Assembly: GCA_003994795.1 (NCBI GenBank)
Contig: AP018269.1
Location: 2,786,984-2,850,983, forward strand
Source: Cylindrospermum sp. NIES-4074
GTDB taxonomy: Bacteria; Cyanobacteriota; Cyanobacteriia; Cyanobacteriales; Nostocaceae
DNA length: 64,000 bases
Direction: 5' to 3'
Each line of letters starts with the position of its first letter. The stretch's first letter is position 1. The translations under genes and the position numbers were made by a program. Positions 59,201 through 64,000 of the stretch are shown in pieces. A model generated the notes under the pieces. The model searched no databases, was not told the origin of the DNA, and saw nothing but the letters and a program-made list of their open reading frames with translations.

Positions 59201-59288
59201 GCTAGATAACTTTTCTCAATTAATCACAAATCTTCTACTCAACCAAATGGGAAGAGTTAAATCTTGAGTTTTAACCACTATTTTAGAC

Positions 59289-59885
59289 CTAATCTAACTC
59301 CCGGCGTCCTTCTAACGCTCTCGCCAAAGTCACCTCATCAGCATATTCCAATTCTCCACCCACTGGTAAACCAAAGGCAATCCGCGTTACCTTGGTAAAT
59401 GGTTTCAGTAACTGACCGACATATAATGTTGTCGTTTCCCCTTCTATACTGGGACTAATTGCCAGAATTACTTCTTCAGGTTTTTGCTGGCTCACCCGTT
59501 TTACCAAAGCTTGGATATTCAACTGTTCTGGGCCGATACCATCCATAGGAGAAATCACCCCACCCAAAACGTGATACTTGCCTTTATACTCGCGGGTTTT
59601 TTCCAGCGCAATTACATCGCGGGAATCTTCGACAACACAGATAGTTTTATTGTCACGTTGCGGATGGCGGCAGATTTCACAAACCTGTTCAGCAGATAGA
59701 TGAAAGCAGACTGTACACAAGCCTATCTGTTTTTTAGCATCTATTAGGGCTTGGGCTAAAGCTTCAACTTCTGTTTCTGGGCGCTTCAAAATGTGCAACG
59801 CTAGTCGCTGGGCGGATTTGGGGCCGACTCCTGGTAAGCGTTGCAGTTGTTCAATTAACCGTGCTAGAGGGCGTGCGTAAACCGT
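59289..59885 (-). CDS. recR: Recombination protein RecR with unclear start codon
   Basis: Read from the ACG at 59885, the product has 198 aa, the normal RecR length, and starts with [25 protein letters not shown], the helix-hairpin-helix region. The Cys4 zinc finger (CTVC...CEIC) and the Toprim segment [14 protein letters not shown] follow. No ATG, GTG or TTG precedes ACG in frame; the upstream stop lies at 59909-59907. The first standard start codon in frame is a TTG at 59798, which would delete the helix-hairpin-helix. ACG initiation or a start-codon mutation must be considered. Confidence 0.88.
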   Translation of the reverse strand, partial: TVYARPLARLIEQLQRLPGVGPKSAQRLALHILKRPETEVEALAQALIDAKKQIGLCTVCFHLSAEQVCEICRHPQRDNKTICVVEDSRDVIALEKTREYKGKYHVLGGVISPMDGIGPEQLNIQALVKRVSQQKPEEVILAISPSIEGETTTLYVGQLLKPFTKVTRIAFGLPVGGELEYADEVTLARALEGRRELD

Positions 59886-60204
59886 GGTTTTGTCTCCAGT
59901 GTGTTCTCACCTTAACTATGATGACATTTTTGGGGGATTTTGGGATTGGTTATCACTAAGGGCGTAGTTAGCAGATTTGATCTGGGGTGCGGTGCAGGTT
60001 GCGGTATCCTCAGACCTAGTGCAACATAAAGTATCAGTTTGAATTAGAGCGCACTAGCCAAATCAGAGTGCGATCGCGTTAGGATCGGTTCAAACTTCTG
60101 TTATGAGCAGTACTATTCCCACATTTTACGGCTAAAATAGTATATCTGTTCTACTAAACCTGCAAACCCAAAAATCCTTAAATCCTATATTTTAGAGGCT
60201 AAAC

Positions 60205-61284
60205 ATGGCTATCAACACCGAAACTTCTGGCAAGCAAAAAGCTCTGACAATGGTACTCAACCAAATTGAGCGTAGCTTCGGTAAAGGAGCAATCATGCGC
60301 CTGGGCGATGCTACCCGGATGCGGGTAGAAACTATTTCCAGTGGGGCGCTCACCTTGGATTTAGCTTTGGGTGGTGGTTTACCCAAGGGACGGGTGATTG
60401 AGATTTACGGGCCGGAAAGTTCCGGTAAAACAACAGTAGCACTGCACGCGATCGCTGAAGTGCAAAAAGAAGGCGGTATAGCAGCCTTTGTTGATGCTGA
60501 ACATGCCCTTGATCCTACTTACGCTGCGGCTCTAGGTGTAGACATTGAAAACTTGCTGGTTTCTCAACCAGACACTGGCGAATCGGCTTTAGAAATTGTT
60601 GATCAACTCGTCCGCTCTGCCGCAGTTGACATTGTAGTCATTGACTCAGTGGCAGCACTAGTTCCCCGCGCTGAAATTGAAGGCGATATGGGTGATATTC
60701 ACGTAGGTCTGCAAGCTAGGTTAATGAGCCAAGCTTTACGGAAAATAACGGGTAACATTGGTAAATCTGGCTGCACAGTAATTTTTATCAACCAGTTGCG
60801 GCAAAAAATCGGTGTTACCTACGGTAGCCCAGAAACTACAACTGGTGGTAATGCCCTGAAATTTTACGCCTCAGTGCGCTTGGATATTCGCCGGATTCAA
60901 ACCTTGAAAAAGGGTACAGATGAATTTGGTAATCGCGTCAAGGTCAAGGTGGCAAAAAATAAAGTAGCACCGCCTTTCAGAATTGCGGAATTTGACATAA
61001 TTTTTGGCAAAGGAGTTTCTACACTAGGTTGCATTGTTGACTTAGGAGAAGAGACAGGAGTCCTAGTCCGCAAAGGCGCTTGGTACAGCTACAACGGCGA
61101 TAATATTTCCCAAGGTCGAGACAATGCCATCAAATACTTAGAAGAAAAGCCAGAATTTGCTGAACAAATTAAGCAACTGGTGCGGGATAAGTTAGACAAA
61201 GGGGCTGTTGTTTCTGCTAACTCTGTAACCAAGGTTAGCGAAGAAGACGTAGAAGATGAAGACACCGATTTAGAGGAAGAATAG
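60205..61284 (+). CDS. recA: DNA recombinase RecA
   Basis: The 359-aa protein has Walker A GPESSGKT near residue 71, the RecA signature [14 protein letters not shown], Walker [10 protein letters not shown], and the acidic C-terminal tail ([14 protein letters not shown]). RecA forms filaments on single-stranded DNA for recombination and SOS induction. recR lies divergently about 300 nt upstream. The region between them includes possible LexA-binding sequence, which I did not identify. Confidence 0.98.
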   Translation: MAINTETSGKQKALTMVLNQIERSFGKGAIMRLGDATRMRVETISSGALTLDLALGGGLPKGRVIEIYGPESSGKTTVALHAIAEVQKEGGIAAFVDAEHALDPTYAAALGVDIENLLVSQPDTGESALEIVDQLVRSAAVDIVVIDSVAALVPRAEIEGDMGDIHVGLQARLMSQALRKITGNIGKSGCTVIFINQLRQKIGVTYGSPETTTGGNALKFYASVRLDIRRIQTLKKGTDEFGNRVKVKVAKNKVAPPFRIAEFDIIFGKGVSTLGCIVDLGEETGVLVRKGAWYSYNGDNISQGRDNAIKYLEEKPEFAEQIKQLVRDKLDKGAVVSANSVTKVSEEDVEDEDTDLEEE

Positions 61285-61394
61285 GCAAGAGGCAATGAGG
61301 CAAGGGGCAAGAGGCAATGAGGCAGGAGGCAATGAGTCAATAAGTAATTATCCCCCCTGCTCCTCTACTCCTCTATCCCTTGCCTCTCTGCCCC
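61285..61394. repeat. Short GAGGCAA-type direct repeats after recA
   Basis: Units of GAGGCAA(T/G)GA occur four to five times between 61286 and 61335, followed by pyrimidine-rich TCCTCTAC units. It is a short-tandem-repeat region that may also end recA transcription. Confidence 0.6.
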
Positions 61395-62171
61395 TCAAGG
61401 TTTTTGGTTGTTGAAAAAGCGGTCTAAAATTTCTGATTTCTGCTCTAAGCTAAAGCTGCCATACCAATTACCCATCTGATTAATTAAGTCAGAATCTTCT
61501 TGGCAAACATCTACAGCCGCATCTAGGTTTTCAGTCTGAGGTTTTTGTAAGTAATGGATTTTACTGGATGTTTCTCCTGAGACACCATCCATGCGGGCCA
61601 CCCGCTGCATTAGTAACTCCATTGCTACAGTTGGCAAAACCCGGTTGCTATGATTCAGGAAAAAATCAAAAGTCATCGTCCCTAGCCGGATGCGATCGCC
61701 ATCTTTGAGCTTAACTGGCCCAAAGACTGGTTCGCCATTCACAGCAGAGCCATTAGTGCTTTTAAAGTCAATTAAGTAGAAGTCTTTTTTGTCAACATAT
61801 TGAATAGCGGCGTGCCGTCGAGACAAATATTTATCAGCAACGCGGATACCACTGGTGCGATCGCGTCCTATTGTCCAAATCTGCTGCGGCTGTAGTAGAC
61901 TTTGCGTTTTATTTTCACACAAGTTAGTAATCAAATAAACAGCATCAGCATCGATCACACCTTGTACATAACTTAGTTTTGGCCTCTTTAATGATTGATG
62001 TCCTACGTTTTCTAGTTGAAGAATTTCGTCTAGAAGGCTGCTATGGTGCTCATACAACTTCAGGAATACCTGATATAAATTTAATTTCCGGACTAATTCC
62101 TTTTCTGCCAATTCAGCCATCATAGGTGAGTCATTTAGTGTCAACAAAGGTGACTTGCTGATTTTGGTCAT
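61395..62171 (-). CDS. FHA-domain protein
   Basis: The 258-aa protein has an FHA domain at about residues 88-170 with IGRDRTSGIRVADKYLSRRHAAI, KSTNGSAVNGEPV and the phosphothreonine-binding Arg/Ser/Asn residues. The N-terminal helical region and C-terminal tail are not recognised. FHA domains bind phosphothreonine peptides, so the protein may read signals of Ser/Thr kinases such as those in this window. It is convergent with recA. Confidence 0.9.
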   Translation of the reverse strand: MTKISKSPLLTLNDSPMMAELAEKELVRKLNLYQVFLKLYEHHSSLLDEILQLENVGHQSLKRPKLSYVQGVIDADAVYLITNLCENKTQSLLQPQQIWTIGRDRTSGIRVADKYLSRRHAAIQYVDKKDFYLIDFKSTNGSAVNGEPVFGPVKLKDGDRIRLGTMTFDFFLNHSNRVLPTVAMELLMQRVARMDGVSGETSSKIHYLQKPQTENLDAAVDVCQEDSDLINQMGNWYGSFSLEQKSEILDRFFNNQKP

Positions 62172-63127
62172 GAATATTTCGTCTCAGCCTACAATCAAGA
62201 ATAATTGTTGCCCTTTCAGTTTCCACTGCAATTTAGAAAAATGAGTCGCTTCTGAGAGTTAAGTTTTATAACTTTTCGCCAAGGTTATGCTGCTATTCAC
62301 TTTCATAGAAATCGTGAAAAGTTTTGATAAAAAATATATGACACTTTGTTTTATATTGTAAATTCTCATAGTTCATTTGTAATATGGATTAAATATAAAT
62401 AAATATTAAGTCCCACTTACTACTTAACCCTTAAATATGCATTGGGATTGTAGAAAAAAATTAATTTTGCCCTTAGCCGCCTATTCTATCTAAAGCAATT
62501 ATCAACACCCAACACCCAACACGCAATACTAAACAACGGTAGTTAAGAGTTAATGGTGTACCAATAAAAACAACTATATTTTCACGGATAAAAAGTCTTT
62601 GGCATATTTATACACGAAAAAGCGCCTGAGATTTTTGCTTACTCAAGCGCCTTTTCGTATAACTTTGTACCAATTCACTCGTTTGATGCAACATTTGAAA
62701 TCCGCAACACTCCTATGAGGAGAAGCACTGCCAAGATAACTTGTGACCAACGTGTTGTGAACAGGCAACACTCCTTGCACTAATTAAGGATATCTCTTTT
62801 AGTGCAAAAACGGGAATCTTATGAGTGACACTTTATTAACTGACACTAGTTACAAACGACTCACACCTAAAAGTAGCAAAAAAGACTTGTATTCTCAATA
62901 AGTAGCTAACTAATATAGTATAAAAAGTTAAGTTATCTTGACTATCTCGTCAATAAAGCACTTGAGCAATGAGATGAAAATGGAAGCATGAATTTCTCAA
63001 TTTTTGCGGCAGATGCGCTGCTAACCATTACGTGTAGAAAGGCTTGGGTATTAGCTTCTAGCCGATCTCGACAGAAATTAATCAATCTCTCTTCAATGGC
63101 TTGGCGTATTCACCATCCCAGAAATCT
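62172..63127. other. Long intergenic region with hairpins
   Basis: No ORF is convincing; the best small frame is 26 codons at 62821-62901 (MSDTLLTDTSYKRL...). Two hairpins stand out: 62614-62658, an ACGAAAAAGCGCC arm with near-perfect complement, and 62775-62807, TTGCACTAA with its exact complement. The rest is AT-rich and must contain both divergent promoters. Confidence 0.5.
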
Positions 63128-64000
63128 ATGAAAATTTTTGTTCCGGGGCGCTTGTGTCTATTTGGTGAACATAGTGATTGGGCAGGAGGTTATCGTTGCC
63201 ACAATCGGGAGTTAGAATTGGGCTACACGTTGCTTGTGGGCACTAATCAGGGACTTTACGCCCAAGTAAAGCCTCACCCCACTCATTTGCAGCTACGGGC
63301 TTCCTTAACTGATGGTAGCGATAGAACCATAACTTTACCGATAAATCAAAAGACCTTGCTGGCTGAAGCCAAAAAAGGTGGTTTTTTTAGTTACGCTGCT
63401 GGTGTAGCTTATCAAATTCTCACCCACTACCAAGTAGATGGATTAGAAATTGACAATTACCTGACAGATTTACCGATTCAAAAAGGGCTGTCATCAAGCG
63501 CAGCCATGTGTGTGCTAGTAGCGAGAGCATTCAATCAGGTGTATGACTTAAAGATGAGCCGGCGAGAGGAGATGGAATTTGCCTATTTAGGAGAAATTAC
63601 CACACCTTCCCGTTGTGGACGGATGGATCAGGCTTGTGCTTATGGCTCCTGCCCTATTGCTATGATCTTTGATGGTAACTTCACTAATGTCATCGAGTTA
63701 AAAGCACCGCAAGATTTATTTTTTGTGATTGTGGATTTGGCTGCTGGGAAAAATACTCAAGAAATCCTCAGCAAACTAAATGCGTGTTATCCCTTTCCTA
63801 CCAACGAACTGCAAAGGAATGTACAAAAATTTCTCGGTACTATCAGTTATCAAATTACCCAAGCAGCAATTGATGCCCTACAAACAGGTGATGTAGTAAA
63901 AATGGGTATGCTAATGAAACAAGCTCAGGCAGAATTTGATAAACATCTGATTCCTGCCTGTCCTGAACAGTTAACTGCTCCCATTCTCCACAAACTGCTA
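63128..64000 (+). CDS. GHMP-family sugar kinase (3' partial)
   Basis: At least 291 codons run to the edge without a stop. The start MKIFVPGRLCLFGEHSDWAGG is the galactokinase-like substrate segment of GHMP kinases, and PIQKGLSSSAAMCV is the ATP-binding motif 2. Relatives in cyanobacteria are annotated as galactokinase or mevalonate/L-glycero-D-manno-heptose kinase-like. The substrate is not decidable from this half. Confidence 0.88.
   Translation, partial: MKIFVPGRLCLFGEHSDWAGGYRCHNRELELGYTLLVGTNQGLYAQVKPHPTHLQLRASLTDGSDRTITLPINQKTLLAEAKKGGFFSYAAGVAYQILTHYQVDGLEIDNYLTDLPIQKGLSSSAAMCVLVARAFNQVYDLKMSRREEMEFAYLGEITTPSRCGRMDQACAYGSCPIAMIFDGNFTNVIELKAPQDLFFVIVDLAAGKNTQEILSKLNACYPFPTNELQRNVQKFLGTISYQITQAAIDALQTGDVVKMGMLMKQAQAEFDKHLIPACPEQLTAPILHKLL

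Overview
The window comes from a filamentous, probably heterocyst-forming cyanobacterium of the Nostoc/Anabaena/Trichormus group. The evidence is two psbA genes, a cofG gene, a KGK-family protein, many HIP1 octamers (GCGATCGC), 7-nt tandem repeats and dense interspersed palindromic repeats. This is inferred from gene content and sequence style; no database was searched.

Left flank (1-3800): a D-Ala-D-Ala-ligase-like ATP-grasp gene cut by the window edge, a MATE exporter, and a zinc-ribbon Ser/Thr kinase. An integrated element (3779-21921, about 18.1 kb) sits exactly in the 5' end of the kinase gene. It is bounded by a 24-bp perfect direct repeat, carries a tyrosine integrase at its right end, and has arm-site-like CTACTCAAA repeats at both ends. 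Its left half is one + strand operon (4094-12707) read from a strong promoter. That operon encodes a giant coiled-coil protein, a collagen-like fibre protein and a run of small membrane/coiled-coil proteins. I recognise no capsid, portal or terminase. The middle holds a convergent DnaB-N/RepA-like replication ATPase with 14-bp iteron-like repeats upstream. A ribbon-helix-helix gene follows, with a lambda-like -1 frameshift heptamer, then a gene-free, highly foldable stretch with three copies of a pseudoknot-like RNA motif. The right half has small genes, an ASCH protein and the integrase. Integration keeps the kinase reading frame but replaces its promoter.

Middle (21.9-52 kb): ordinary chromosome. 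A psbA pair encodes D1 with Glu130 and with Gln130, with cofG between them. Then come a HIT protein, Rpn and Uma2 nuclease-fold proteins, comM, a GHL10 glycoside hydrolase, a methyltransferase, an orphan Phd antitoxin, xseAB, a broken sucrose-phosphatase, ruvA, bioF, tRNA-Ser(CGA), a CapA protein, a second Ser/Thr kinase, an Omp85 protein, an LpxB-related protein and a cluster of two-component regulators. Several repeat families lie between them: a long inverted repeat pair 8.4 kb apart, two MITE-like elements with shared ends, and a 57-nt repeat inserted in frame in a Uma2 gene.

Ro60/Y-RNA locus (52.3-56.6 kb): a Ro60-like (helical plus VWA/MIDAS) protein is preceded by three paralogous structured RNAs, whose terminal and inner helices covary between copies. 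Two of them carry a tRNA-like domain, one closed at the acceptor end (circularly permuted) and one in normal tRNA order. The same strand also encodes a small conserved protein, a 142-aa unknown, an EF-Ts paralogue and a DUF4291 protein. I consider this the most interesting system in the window.

Right flank (56.6-64 kb): a small membrane protein, a Nudix hydrolase, an AAA ATPase, a MITE, recR (without a usable standard start codon), recA, an FHA protein, a long intergenic stretch and a GHMP kinase cut by the right edge.
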